Shown here: one piece after another, positions 8,906 to 18,049 of the stretch | Numbering within the stretch: position 1 is the first letter of the stretch | Layout of the letters: every line of letters starts with the position of its first letter | Assembly: GCA_026709265.1 (NCBI GenBank) | Contig: JAPOTI010000033.1 | Span: 1-49,597, forward strand | Direction of reading: 5' to 3' | DNA from: Paracoccaceae bacterium | Lineage (GTDB): Bacteria > Pseudomonadota > Alphaproteobacteria > Rhodobacterales > Rhodobacteraceae | DNA length: 49,597 nt | Position numbers and translations under genes: made by a program | Notes under the pieces: model-generated | The model's database searches: none | What the model was told of the DNA's origin: nothing | The model's input: only the letters and a program-made list of their open reading frames with translations

Positions 8906-9931
8906 ATGCGCAGTTGTCAAACGATCCATGTCATTTCGGCTCATGCAGAAGGTGAGGTTGGGGATGTGATCATCGGCGGTGTGTTCCCGCCGCCCGGAGA
9001 GACACTTTGGGATCAGCGTACCTTTATCGCAGAAGATCAGTCCCTCAGGAACTTTATGCTGAACGAGCCACGTGGGGGCGTCTTTCGTCACGTAAACCTG
9101 CTGGTGCCACCCAAACATCCGCAAGCGGATGCGGCCTTCATTATCATGGAGCCTGTTGACACGCCGCCGATGTCGGGGTCGAATTCTATTTGCGTCGCCA
9201 CGGTATTGCTGGACGGTGGAATCCTGCCCATGCGGGAGCCCGAAACGCACCTCACCCTGGAAGCTCCCGGCGGGCTGGTTTCTGTCCGTGCGAGCTGCCG
9301 CAATGGCAAGGCTGAGCGGATTTCCGTACAGAATGTACCCAGCTTTGCCGATCGTTTGGCCGTGCCTTTGGAGGTATCAGGTATTGGGACCATCACGGTC
9401 GATACCGCCTTTGGCGGTGACAGTTTTGTGGTCATTGATGCCGCTTCGGTAGGTTTTGAGCTGGCTAAGCATGAGGCAAAGGAGATCGCTCATCTGGGCG
9501 TCACCATCACCAATGCTGCCAATGAGCAGATCGGCTTTTCCCATCCGAACAACCCGGATTGGGATCATATCTCGTTTTGTGCTTTCTGTGGTCCGATGGA
9601 ATCCCATGAAGCCAGACTCCGCGGCAAGTCTGCTGTCGCCATTCGTCCGGGCAAGGTCGACCGTTCACCTACTGGCACGGCGGTTTCGGCACGTCTGGCT
9701 CTGATGGCCGCAAAGGGCGAAATTGCACCTGGGCAGATGATTGAGCTGGTTTCAATCATCGGATCAACTTTTACCGGACGTATCATAGAAACAATTGAGA
9801 TTCAGGGTCGACCTGCGATTATTCCTGAGATCAGCGGGCGTGCTTGGATCACGGGGATTCATCAGCACATGCTTGATCCCGATGATCCCTGGCCTGTTGG
9901 CTATCGCGTGCGCGACACCTGGGGTGCTTAG
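8906..9931 (+). CDS. Proline-racemase-family protein with Ser/Thr in place of both catalytic cysteines
   Basis: A 341-residue member of the proline racemase/hydroxyproline epimerase/trans-3-hydroxyproline dehydratase superfamily. The first active-site motif, usually MCGH, reads MSGSNSI with Ser90. The second, usually DRSPCGT, reads DRSPTGT with Thr256. Thr at the second site is typical of trans-3-hydroxy-L-proline dehydratases, but those keep the first Cys. A Ser/Thr pair would not support classical two-cysteine racemisation, so a dehydratase, isomerase or other reaction on the imported compound is more plausible. It begins 6 bp after the permease stop and closes the operon. Its TAG stop overlaps the TAA stop of the opposite-strand hyuB. 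Confidence 0.88.
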   Translation: MRSCQTIHVISAHAEGEVGDVIIGGVFPPPGETLWDQRTFIAEDQSLRNFMLNEPRGGVFRHVNLLVPPKHPQADAAFIIMEPVDTPPMSGSNSICVATVLLDGGILPMREPETHLTLEAPGGLVSVRASCRNGKAERISVQNVPSFADRLAVPLEVSGIGTITVDTAFGGDSFVVIDAASVGFELAKHEAKEIAHLGVTITNAANEQIGFSHPNNPDWDHISFCAFCGPMESHEARLRGKSAVAIRPGKVDRSPTGTAVSARLALMAAKGEIAPGQMIELVSIIGSTFTGRIIETIEIQGRPAIIPEISGRAWITGIHQHMLDPDDPWPVGYRVRDTWGA

Positions 9932-11487
9932 ACCTGATGTCCATAGGCACCACCATAGGCCGTGCAGATGCTGACTTCGGTCCCAGCGGCGAGTGTTTTG
10001 CCGCTGATAAACTGGTGAACGGTTTCGCGGCCATCCTGTGCATCCCGGATGGTCAACGCGTTGCGCCCGCCCGGTGCGGCGTCTGCCTGGGACCAGACAG
10101 GCTCCTTCCCGTGTGAATAACCCGTTGAGATGAGCGCAGGTGCGGTCAATTCAATCCGCGTCAGCACACCATCTCCGCCATGATGCTGCCCTTCAATTCG
10201 GGGCGCGGGATTGAGCGATTTCTCATGTATGTTGAACCCATATCGCGCCTCGGCAATTTCAACCGGGCAGTTGAAAGTGTCACCGTGACTGGTGGAATAC
10301 ATCGCATTCATGCCTGGCCGCTCCGCGGTCGCGCCCCAGCCACCCATCTGGGGATCGACCATGATATATTTGCGGCCGGTCTCGGCATGTCTGCCGGCAA
10401 TCACCACGCCAAAAATCGACGCAAAATGGCCCGCGGGAAGCAATCCCGGCACCGCCTTCGCCAGACAATGCCAGAGGGCATCAAAAAGGCGGATTCGCGT
10501 CTCGAAATAATAGGCATGTGCAGCCGTCGCATCGGCATCGAAAATGGTGCCGGGTGTGGTCCGCACGTCAAGCGGTGCAAAGGAGCCCGCATTGGCAAAG
10601 CGGGCAGGATCTGTCAGGGCCTTGAAAAACATCTGGCAAACGATCACCGCGCCATCGCGACTGGTGTTATAGGGTCCTGGCGATTGGGGCGGTGCCGCAG
10701 TCAGATCGAAGATCATTTTATCCTCTGTGATCTCGATTCCAATATCCCAATGATCGCCCGCATCCTGTGGCTCACAGATACGGAAACGCCCCTTGGGCAG
10801 CCTTGACAGACCGTCCAGAGTTCGGGCCTCTCCCATCGCGCAGGCTTCGGTGACCGCGGCACGAAAAGCAGTGATCCCGTAGCGCGCGCACAAGTTGCGC
10901 AAAAGGCTTGCAGCCCGTCGCCCGGCGGCGACCTGCGCCCATAAATCGCCCGCGACGAATTCCGGCAGGCGCGAATTGGCATGAATGATGTCAAACACCG
11001 CCGCGTTTGGCACACCACTTGCGAACAACCTGACAATCGGCAAACGCAGTCCCTCGGCAAAAATCTCGGTCACATCGACGGCCATCGACCCGGCAGTCTT
11101 GCCGCCGATATCGCCCCAATGTGCAATTGAAGCGACCCAGGCGACACAAGCTGCATTGTGAAAGACCGGTTCGGCCACCACGACGTCATTGAGATGCGTG
11201 ACACCTCCGAAGTTGGGGTCATTGGTGATGAAAATATCCCCTTCGGCCACCGCGTCACCTTCCTGTGCGATAATGGCCTTGATGGCCTTGTCCAGAACTC
11301 CGACAAAGGAAGGAATGCCGGCACCGGAACTCACGAGTTCACCCTGTGCGTCCGTGATCCCGGTGCCCACATCCAGAACCTCGTAGATGATCGGGCTCAT
11401 CGCGGTTTTGCGCAAAGTCTCAAACATTTCGGTGGCAGCCGATTCAATTCCGGCCTGCAGCACAGCCGAAGTGAACGTATCAACCAT
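9928..11487 (-). CDS. hyuB: Hydantoinase/5-oxoprolinase subunit B, second copy in the minus-strand operon
   Basis: A 519-residue HyuB-family protein. I start it at 11487, where the ATG overlaps the stop of the upstream M24 gene (ATGGTTGA); a longer reading would run through that gene. The protein opens [20 protein letters not shown] and carries [35 protein letters not shown] and [13 protein letters not shown], very similar to the HyuB at 14200. There is no matching second HyuA in this operon, so it must either share the HyuA at 15850 or act alone. As the last gene of the operon it ends face to face with the plus-strand proline-racemase-family gene. Confidence 0.91.
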   Translation of the reverse strand: MVDTFTSAVLQAGIESAATEMFETLRKTAMSPIIYEVLDVGTGITDAQGELVSSGAGIPSFVGVLDKAIKAIIAQEGDAVAEGDIFITNDPNFGGVTHLNDVVVAEPVFHNAACVAWVASIAHWGDIGGKTAGSMAVDVTEIFAEGLRLPIVRLFASGVPNAAVFDIIHANSRLPEFVAGDLWAQVAAGRRAASLLRNLCARYGITAFRAAVTEACAMGEARTLDGLSRLPKGRFRICEPQDAGDHWDIGIEITEDKMIFDLTAAPPQSPGPYNTSRDGAVIVCQMFFKALTDPARFANAGSFAPLDVRTTPGTIFDADATAAHAYYFETRIRLFDALWHCLAKAVPGLLPAGHFASIFGVVIAGRHAETGRKYIMVDPQMGGWGATAERPGMNAMYSTSHGDTFNCPVEIAEARYGFNIHEKSLNPAPRIEGQHHGGDGVLTRIELTAPALISTGYSHGKEPVWSQADAAPGGRNALTIRDAQDGRETVHQFISGKTLAAGTEVSICTAYGGAYGHQV

Positions 11488-12589
11488 CAATGATCCTTGC
11501 ATCCCGCGGCAGGTCCGACAGAATTTCCAGACCATCCGCACGCAGCATGACGATCTCTTCCAGACGCAGACCAAACTGGTTGGGGAGATAAATCCCCGGC
11601 TCAATCGAAAACACCATGCCTTCATCCAGAATGGTTTCCGAACCGCCGGAAATGTCAGGCGGCTCATGAATTTCGATACCCAGACCATGTCCGGTGCGGT
11701 GCAAGAAGAAATCCCCGTAGCCGGCATCGACAATCACCTGGCGTGCGGCCCTGTCAATTTGTCGTGCCGGGATGCCGGGACGAGCCACGCCAAGGGCAGC
11801 CTCAACCGCGGCTTCGACAATTGAATGGATCTCGTGATATTCGTCCGGAGCCTCACCGATGACCGCCATGCGGGTGATGTCACTCGGATATCCGTCAATT
11901 ATTCCGCCGATATCCATGACAATTGCATCACCCTCTTTCAACAGGTCACCGCCGGTCTGGTGATGCGGAAATGCGCCATTTGGACCCGTGCCAATGATGT
12001 GAAACAAGGGCTGGGCACCGTGTTGTGCAAAACTGCTCCGCACACGTTCGGCGACTTCCTGCTCGCTCAGACCGGGGCGCATTGCAGACCAGGTCTCCTG
12101 CATCGCGCAGTCGGCGATCAGGGCACTGCGTTTGAGGCATTGGTATTCCTCTGGATCCTTGCGCATCCGCTCGGCCCCGACAGTCGAGGCAGTGAACTGG
12201 AATGCTGCATGGGGCAGGTGATCGTGAACGAGTCCGGCGAAATCAGCGCGCATTGTCTCATCAAGCGCAACATGTCGCACCGCCGCGGCCTTGAGATGCG
12301 TAATCAATCCGGCAAAACTGCCTTGTGGCCCGTCCGCATCTTTCCACGCAAAAAAAGGCAGGTCCGTCTGGGTGGCCAAACTGTCCTTTTCGAGCGCGGG
12401 TACCAGAACAGCGATATCATCCTGGGTCAGGCAGAAAAGGAATGGCCGTTCATCGGCGTGAGGATGCAGTCCCTGCAGCCATTGCAGATGCGCACCCGGG
12501 CCCAATACGACAAGATCGACCGGCACGCGTGCCATACGGCGGCGGACAGAGGCGATCCGTCCGTCAAATGTCTTTTGCGAGATCCTCAT
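11480..12589 (-). CDS. M24-family metallopeptidase/creatinase-like hydrolase
   Basis: A 369-residue pita-bread-fold enzyme. A creatinase N-terminal-like domain (about 1-135) precedes the catalytic domain. All five metal ligands of M24 peptidases appear present: D226 (MDIGG), D237 (YPSDITR), H301 (HRTGHGLGIEIHEPP), E330 (FSIEPGIYLP) and E344 (RLEEIVML). This supports a dinuclear-metal Xaa-Pro dipeptidase-type activity rather than metal-free creatinase, although creatinase shares the fold. Together with HyuAB and racemases it could cleave the linear product of ring opening. It is coupled by 4- and 8-bp overlaps to its neighbours. Confidence 0.9.
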   Translation of the reverse strand: MRISQKTFDGRIASVRRRMARVPVDLVVLGPGAHLQWLQGLHPHADERPFLFCLTQDDIAVLVPALEKDSLATQTDLPFFAWKDADGPQGSFAGLITHLKAAAVRHVALDETMRADFAGLVHDHLPHAAFQFTASTVGAERMRKDPEEYQCLKRSALIADCAMQETWSAMRPGLSEQEVAERVRSSFAQHGAQPLFHIIGTGPNGAFPHHQTGGDLLKEGDAIVMDIGGIIDGYPSDITRMAVIGEAPDEYHEIHSIVEAAVEAALGVARPGIPARQIDRAARQVIVDAGYGDFFLHRTGHGLGIEIHEPPDISGGSETILDEGMVFSIEPGIYLPNQFGLRLEEIVMLRADGLEILSDLPRDARIIDG

Positions 12590-13389
12590 GCGCCCACCAC
12601 GATTCTGTTGCCAAAAACGTCACTCTGATCAAAGACGCCGATCGCCGTGATCTCATCCTCACGCGGCGCTTCGCAGGACCATTTCCGGCTCGGGACCCAG
12701 TTGACCATGGTTTTCATTTCGGCCGCGTATTCAGCCTCCTTGAGGGCGGCTATGGAGACGTCGATGACCGGCACGCCAAGTTGGGCCTGCAGACATTCAT
12801 GAAAGCCGATTTCAAGCGTGCAGCCCAATATAATCGACTCCGCGTGACCCTCTTCAATCGCGCGTTCTGCCGCCTGGATCAGCAAGCTGTTGGTGCGTTC
12901 GTGATCGGCCTGAAAGTCATTCACGCCAAGCCCCACCGGATAGAAACCTGCGCACGCGTCCCCAAAACCATAGTCTCGAACCGTGCCGGACATCTGTTCG
13001 ACCCATTTCTGGCGTCCGACAATGACACCGAAGCGGTTGGACAGGTTCGTGGCGAGCCGACAGGAAGCCAGGCAGGGCGCGGTTACAACCATTTCATGCG
13101 AGACTTCGCGCGCATCGTGAAGTGCAGTGTCGTAGAAACATCCGATGGCCAGTGCGTCGAATCCCTCCCGCGATGCAGCACGGGTGGCCCTGATAATTCC
13201 GGCCGTGACCATGGCCTCAAAGGCACGGAATTCAATATGCGTGAATTTCCCGATCGACGGGTTGAGAGAGGTCACGTGAATCTCCGACCCCGGCAGTTTA
13301 TATCGTGCCGCCATATCGGCGAAGACCTGATCGTAGACCGATGTGCCCACCGGGTTCAGGAACATGATCTTGCGTTTTGTGTCTGTCAC
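12586..13389 (-). CDS. Asp/Glu/hydantoin racemase superfamily protein, paralogue 1
   Basis: A 267-residue member of the Asp/Glu racemase superfamily, which includes hydantoin and allantoin racemases and maleate isomerase. The two catalytic cysteines are in place: C84 in IGCFYDTA and C190 in ILGCTLEIGF. The middle segment LSNRFGVIVGRQKWVEQM is shared with the next gene upstream, showing that the two are tandem paralogues. In this operon it would interconvert enantiomers of a hydantoin-like or amino-acid intermediate so that a stereospecific hydrolase can consume both. Start and stop each overlap the neighbour by 4 bp. Confidence 0.9.
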   Translation of the reverse strand: MTDTKRKIMFLNPVGTSVYDQVFADMAARYKLPGSEIHVTSLNPSIGKFTHIEFRAFEAMVTAGIIRATRAASREGFDALAIGCFYDTALHDAREVSHEMVVTAPCLASCRLATNLSNRFGVIVGRQKWVEQMSGTVRDYGFGDACAGFYPVGLGVNDFQADHERTNSLLIQAAERAIEEGHAESIILGCTLEIGFHECLQAQLGVPVIDVSIAALKEAEYAAEMKTMVNWVPSRKWSCEAPREDEITAIGVFDQSDVFGNRIVVGA

Positions 13390-14195
13390 TGTCTGTTTCC
13401 TTGTGCGGGGATATTGATTTCGTTGCCAAAGAACGGCGGCTGTTCAAAAACATCCAATGTCTGCATCTCGTCTTCGGGCGGCGCTTCGCAAGACCATTTG
13501 CGGCTGGGTTTCAGGCCACTGCGCTGTTTGAGTCGCGCAAAATACTGGGCACGCATGAAAGCGGCGCTGCTCGGATCAATGACGGGCACGCCAAACATGC
13601 GTTCCAGGTCTTTGTGAAAGCCGATCTCCATCGTGCAACCGAGAATCAGGGCCTCGGCATGATCCCTGTTGACGGCCCGGTCAGCAGTTTCCATGAGGCA
13701 GCGGCGTGTCAGGCCATGGTCTGTCTGGAAGTCTGTCACACCAAGACCCACCGCGTAAAAACCCGTCAAACGGTCACCATGACCCAGCCGATGCACGGTT
13801 TTTTGCATCTGATTCACCCATTTCTGGCGGCCAACGATAATGCCAAAACGATTGGAGAGTGTTGCCGCAATATCGCATGACGCTTCACACGGGGCTGTGA
13901 CGATCATCTCGCCCGAGATTTCGCGCGCCTCCAACACCGCCGTGTCGTAGAAACATCCGATGACGCAGGCATCGAATCCCTCCCGTGACGCCGCCCGGAC
14001 GCCGCGAATGAGATCGGGCGTCACCAGGGCCTCATAACTGCGAAATTCCACATGATTGAACTGTCCGACATGAGCAGGCAGGCAGGCGACGCGCGCCTCA
14101 GTCTCGGGCCATTTGTGTGCCCTGACCATATCCGCAAACAATTCTTCGTGGCGTGGGCGCGGCGCAACCGGGCTGAGATAAAGCACGCGATACAT
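13386..14195 (-). CDS. Asp/Glu/hydantoin racemase superfamily protein, paralogue 2
   Basis: A 269-residue paralogue of the downstream gene with catalytic cysteines C81 (IGCFYDTAV) and C187 (ILGCTMEIGF). I choose the ATG at 14195, which gives MYRVLYLSPVAP, aligning with the N-terminus of the paralogue and leaving a 4-bp gap after the hyuB stop. An alternative ATG at 14219 adds eight residues, overlaps hyuB and has an AGGGA upstream, so it cannot be excluded. Cysteine-dependent racemisation of a ring or amino-acid intermediate is expected. The two racemases may take different substrates or form a heteromer. Confidence 0.88.
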   Translation of the reverse strand: MYRVLYLSPVAPRPRHEELFADMVRAHKWPETEARVACLPAHVGQFNHVEFRSYEALVTPDLIRGVRAASREGFDACVIGCFYDTAVLEAREISGEMIVTAPCEASCDIAATLSNRFGIIVGRQKWVNQMQKTVHRLGHGDRLTGFYAVGLGVTDFQTDHGLTRRCLMETADRAVNRDHAEALILGCTMEIGFHKDLERMFGVPVIDPSSAAFMRAQYFARLKQRSGLKPSRKWSCEAPPEDEMQTLDVFEQPPFFGNEINIPAQGNRQ

Positions 14196-14199
14196 GGCC

Positions 14200-15846
14200 T
14201 TAATCCACTTCGATTCCATGAATGTCCCTGGCGCGTTCCGGCGTGATGATTCCGTTCTTGATGTCAGCCAGAACCGCCGTGCGGGCGCGGTCCCGCGGAT
14301 TTCCAAATCCCGCGCCCGATGAGGTCACGATGCGAACGACATCATCCGTTGTCAGCGGGTATTCGGACACAAAGGCGGCGCGTTCCCGCCCGTCAGGTTT
14401 GATGATTTCAAAATAGTTGCCCGAACCCTCTTCGCCCTGCTCCAGCGACCACGGTTTGATCCGGGACCGGGTATATCCGGCAGTGAGAAAACCGTTTTCG
14501 GTGCGAATGCGGTATTCGAGGACAAGGCCGCGCCCGCCATTGAATTGCCCCTCGCCTCCCGGTTCGGTGTTCAATTCCATGCGATCGACGAACAATCCGT
14601 TGCGCGCCTCGGAAATTTCAGCCGGTGTATTGTAGGTTTCTCCATGAAAACCGGAGAAAATGCAGGAATTTCCGTCTCTTCCGTTCCAGGCGCCCCAACC
14701 GCCAAGCTGCGGCTCAATGATCGTATATTGCCGCCCGGTGTCCGGATGGATTCCCCCCACGAAAGTCCCACAAATAGAGGAGAAGTGCCCGACCGGCAGC
14801 CGCTGCGGGATGTGCGGCGCGAGGCACCGCCAGATCAGGTCATACACCCTGACCTCGGTTTCGAAATAGAAGCCGATTGCCGCGGGTTCTTGCGCATGAA
14901 AGACAGAGCCTTCCCGCGTCAACACCCGGAGTGGACGGAAGGAGCCATCATTCGCGGGCGATTTCGGGTCGATAATGGCCTTGAACAGCATCTGTGCACA
15001 CACCACCGTGCCATCACGACTGGTATTGGTGCAAGCCGGATCCTGGTCGGGATTGTCGCGCAAATCAACAATCAACTGTTCGTCTGAAATTGTGATCTTG
15101 ACGTTGAAAATGCGGCCATCATCCTGCTCTTCGCTGAGTTCGAACGTTCCCTTTGGCAGCTGCGCCAACTCGGCCTTGGCAGCGGCTTCACCGAAATCCA
15201 TGAAGCTCTCCATCGCCTCAACGAAGGGATCAGCACCATATTTCCTGGCCAATGCCTCCAGTCTTTTCGCACCCACGCGCACCGCGGCAATGGCAGCCCA
15301 CACATCGCCCAAAAGGAAATCGGGCATACGACTGTTGATGGTGATGATGTCCATCACAGCCTGATCGGTTTTGCCGGCCCGGATCAGCTTGACAGCCGGC
15401 AGGCGCAGACCCTCCTGGAATATCTCGGTCGCGAGTCCCGAAAGCGATCCGGGTGCCATCCCGCCGACATCCGAGTTGTGGGCAATATTTGCCGTCCAGG
15501 CGATCAGGCGGCCATCCAGAAATACCGGCATCGCCAGGACCAGGTCATTGAGATGAGTCACCCCTCCATGCCAGGGGTCGTTGGTAATGAACACATCACC
15601 CGGGCAGACATCGTCATGCTTAGACAGGATAAACTGCACCGATTTGTCCAGCACACCGATAAAGGCCGGGATACCCGCGCCCGATGATGCAATGCGACCC
15701 TGTGCATCCGTGATACCTGTTCCCATGTCGAGAACTTCGTAGATGATCGAGGACATGGCTGTTTTGCGCATCGCGGCAAACATCTCATCGGCAGCCGCCT
15801 GAAGAGAGTTCTGGATGATTTCCAATGTGATGGGATCGGTGGCCAT
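14200..15846 (-). CDS. hyuB: Hydantoinase/5-oxoprolinase subunit B (HyuB)
   Basis: A 548-residue HyuB-family protein directly following HyuA with a 3-bp gap. It begins MATDPITLEIIQNSLQAAADEM and carries [46 protein letters not shown] and the C-terminal GGEGQFNGGRGLVLEYRI. It is closely related to the second HyuB at 9928. With the HyuA at 15850 it should form the ATP-dependent cyclic-amide hydrolase of the minus-strand operon. Confidence 0.93.
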   Translation of the reverse strand: MATDPITLEIIQNSLQAAADEMFAAMRKTAMSSIIYEVLDMGTGITDAQGRIASSGAGIPAFIGVLDKSVQFILSKHDDVCPGDVFITNDPWHGGVTHLNDLVLAMPVFLDGRLIAWTANIAHNSDVGGMAPGSLSGLATEIFQEGLRLPAVKLIRAGKTDQAVMDIITINSRMPDFLLGDVWAAIAAVRVGAKRLEALARKYGADPFVEAMESFMDFGEAAAKAELAQLPKGTFELSEEQDDGRIFNVKITISDEQLIVDLRDNPDQDPACTNTSRDGTVVCAQMLFKAIIDPKSPANDGSFRPLRVLTREGSVFHAQEPAAIGFYFETEVRVYDLIWRCLAPHIPQRLPVGHFSSICGTFVGGIHPDTGRQYTIIEPQLGGWGAWNGRDGNSCIFSGFHGETYNTPAEISEARNGLFVDRMELNTEPGGEGQFNGGRGLVLEYRIRTENGFLTAGYTRSRIKPWSLEQGEEGSGNYFEIIKPDGRERAAFVSEYPLTTDDVVRIVTSSGAGFGNPRDRARTAVLADIKNGIITPERARDIHGIEVD

Positions 15847-15849
15847 GGT

Positions 15850-17922
15850 TCAGTTCCCCAGTGCAATGTGAATGTTACGATAACTGTCGATTGAGACCAG
15901 GTTGGACGGGTGAATGACGGCCGTGGTGCCGCTGTCCTCAATGATGGCAGGCCCGACAAGTTCCATCCCCGGCATCAATTTATCGCCGTCATAGATCATC
16001 GCCTCGTGCATGCCCTCGAGTGCGTAATCGACCCGACGCTGGCCCTTCACAGCGGAGCTTGCATCCGTGTTGCCCAAAGGCGCGGGGATCATTTCGATTT
16101 TGCCAACCGCGGCGCGCGCGACAAGATGGATCCCCACCATTTCTACGGGAGCATCGAGTCGGTATGTATATTCGCGCTCATAGGAATTGCGGAAATCCGC
16201 ATCAATCTGGTCGAGATCCGTATCCGTGACAGTGCCGGAAATCAGGATTTCAGTCGTATGTTCCTGGTTGCGATAACGGAACTTTCCATAGCGCAGGTAA
16301 GTGATCTGATCGGCGCCAAATCCCTCGGCTTCATAGGTTTTGCGGGCTTTGGCTTCGGCTTCGGCAAAAACACCTTCAATCACCTCACCTGCCCCATCTT
16401 CGGTCAAATCGGCAAGTTGGGTGACGAAGAAGTCACGACGCAGATCAGACATCAACATCCCATAGGCCGAGAAGACACTGGCCGCTGCCGGAACGATGAC
16501 TGTCTTGATTTGAAGCTCTTGAGCGAGGGCAACTGCATGCATGGATCCCCCTCCGCCGAAGGCCAGCAGGGTGAAATCACGCGTGTCATGGCCGCGGTTC
16601 AGGGAAACCAACTTGAGGGCATTGACCATATTGTTATTGGCAATGCGAATGATTCCGCGGGCCGCCTCGGTGGGGTCCACGTCAAGCTTCCTGCCCACAT
16701 CCGCAAGTACCGATTCAGTCGCTGCCATGTCGGCCTTGATGGTGTCGCCGCAGAAATAATCCTTGTTTATCCGGCCCAGCCACAGATTGGCATCGGTCGT
16801 TGTCGCATGATGACCGCCTTTGCCATAGGCTGCCGGCCCCGGAAGCGCACCCGCCGATTGTGGACCCACATGCAGTTTGCCAAAATCATCGACCCAGGCA
16901 ATTGAACCACCCCCATTTCCAATCTCGACCAGGTCGACAACCGGTATCATGATCGGATACCCCGCCGATTGACGGCTGCGTTCGATCCAGTAATCGGTCA
17001 TGATGCGAACCTCGCCGTCCTCGATCAGGGAGCATTTGGCCGTTGTTCCGCCGATATCGAGCGCAAGGATATTGGGCGCGCCGATCAGTTTGCCCAGTTC
17101 CGCGGCTCCCCAAATTCCCGAGGCAGGGCCACTCTCGATCATGGTGATAGGCACCGCGGAGGCGACGGCCAGACTGTCCACGCCGCAATTTGACTGCATG
17201 ATGAAAGGAGAGTGTTCGAAGCCTTCGGCGCGCAATCCTTCGTCGAGCTTTTCCAGATATCTTGCGGCGACTGGTTGAACATAGGCTGACAGAACCGTGG
17301 TGTTGCTCCGCTCATACTCGCGCCACTCCCGCGTGATCTGGTGGCTGGCAACGACCGAGACTGCAGGCCACAGCCGCTGCACCTCGGCCAGCACCGACTC
17401 TTCATGGCAAATATTCGCATATGAATGCAGCAGGCAGATCGCGACCGCCTCCACCGACTCGGCGCGGAAAACGTCAAGGATTGCCGGTAGCGTGGTGAGA
17501 TCAAGTGGCTGTCGCTCTTTTCCCTGGTAAGTCATACGGCCTGGAATCTCGGCACGCAAATGGCGTGATACAAACGGTGTCGGTTTCTCATAATGCAGGT
17601 TGAAGAAATCGGGACGATTGCCGCGGGCGATCTCCAGAATGTCCCGAAATCCCTCGGTGGTGATCAGCCCAACACGGACACCCTTGCGTTCGGTCAGTGC
17701 GTTGATGACGACCGTTGTCCCATGGGCAAGAAATTGCACATCTGCGGGGTCAACGCCACCCGCGGCCAATACGTCCATGACGCCCTTTTCAAAATTGGGA
17801 GCTGTGGTGTCGGATTTGGCTGTCACGATCCGTGTCGTCCCGTCCGGTCGGGCCTCGAAGGTAACAAGATCTGTGAAGGTTCCACCGACATCGGTGGCGA
17901 CGCGTAAGTTGGAATTGGGCAT
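15850..17922 (-). CDS. hyuA: Hydantoinase/5-oxoprolinase subunit A (HyuA)
   Basis: A 690-residue HyuA-family ATPase subunit. The ATG at 17922 gives MPNSNLRVATDVGGTFTD, placing the phosphate-binding motif about 11 residues in, as in the family; the open frame extends further upstream but through non-family sequence. A second ASKHA motif LDIGGTTAKCSLI and LLAFGGGGSMHAVALAQEL follow. A GAAAG-type ribosome site precedes the start. The 127-bp gap to the ABC ATPase gene upstream is the longest inside this operon, so an internal promoter is possible. It works with HyuB encoded immediately downstream. Confidence 0.92.
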   Translation of the reverse strand: MPNSNLRVATDVGGTFTDLVTFEARPDGTTRIVTAKSDTTAPNFEKGVMDVLAAGGVDPADVQFLAHGTTVVINALTERKGVRVGLITTEGFRDILEIARGNRPDFFNLHYEKPTPFVSRHLRAEIPGRMTYQGKERQPLDLTTLPAILDVFRAESVEAVAICLLHSYANICHEESVLAEVQRLWPAVSVVASHQITREWREYERSNTTVLSAYVQPVAARYLEKLDEGLRAEGFEHSPFIMQSNCGVDSLAVASAVPITMIESGPASGIWGAAELGKLIGAPNILALDIGGTTAKCSLIEDGEVRIMTDYWIERSRQSAGYPIMIPVVDLVEIGNGGGSIAWVDDFGKLHVGPQSAGALPGPAAYGKGGHHATTTDANLWLGRINKDYFCGDTIKADMAATESVLADVGRKLDVDPTEAARGIIRIANNNMVNALKLVSLNRGHDTRDFTLLAFGGGGSMHAVALAQELQIKTVIVPAAASVFSAYGMLMSDLRRDFFVTQLADLTEDGAGEVIEGVFAEAEAKARKTYEAEGFGADQITYLRYGKFRYRNQEHTTEILISGTVTDTDLDQIDADFRNSYEREYTYRLDAPVEMVGIHLVARAAVGKIEMIPAPLGNTDASSAVKGQRRVDYALEGMHEAMIYDGDKLMPGMELVGPAIIEDSGTTAVIHPSNLVSIDSYRNIHIALGN

Positions 17923-18049
17923 GCTGATTTCTTTCAAGCGAATTTTCTGGGTGCAAATGATGTCATGGAATCTTGATCGTTGCGTTGTGGACAGTGACAA
18001 AGGTCTTTGCGGGTTGGCGTGATTCTGCCAATGCAGCGGGAAAAACTGT

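Noticed and set aside
10180-10806. 208-residue plus-strand open frame inside the second hyuB
   Set aside because: Antisense shadow of a well-supported gene, with no domain resemblance.
12325-13617. 430-residue plus-strand open frame across the M24 and racemase genes
   Set aside because: Antisense shadow spanning several real minus-strand genes; Arg/His-rich composition typical of antisense reading.
15910-16905. 331-residue plus-strand open frame in hyuA
   Set aside because: Shadow of hyuA; no recognisable motif.
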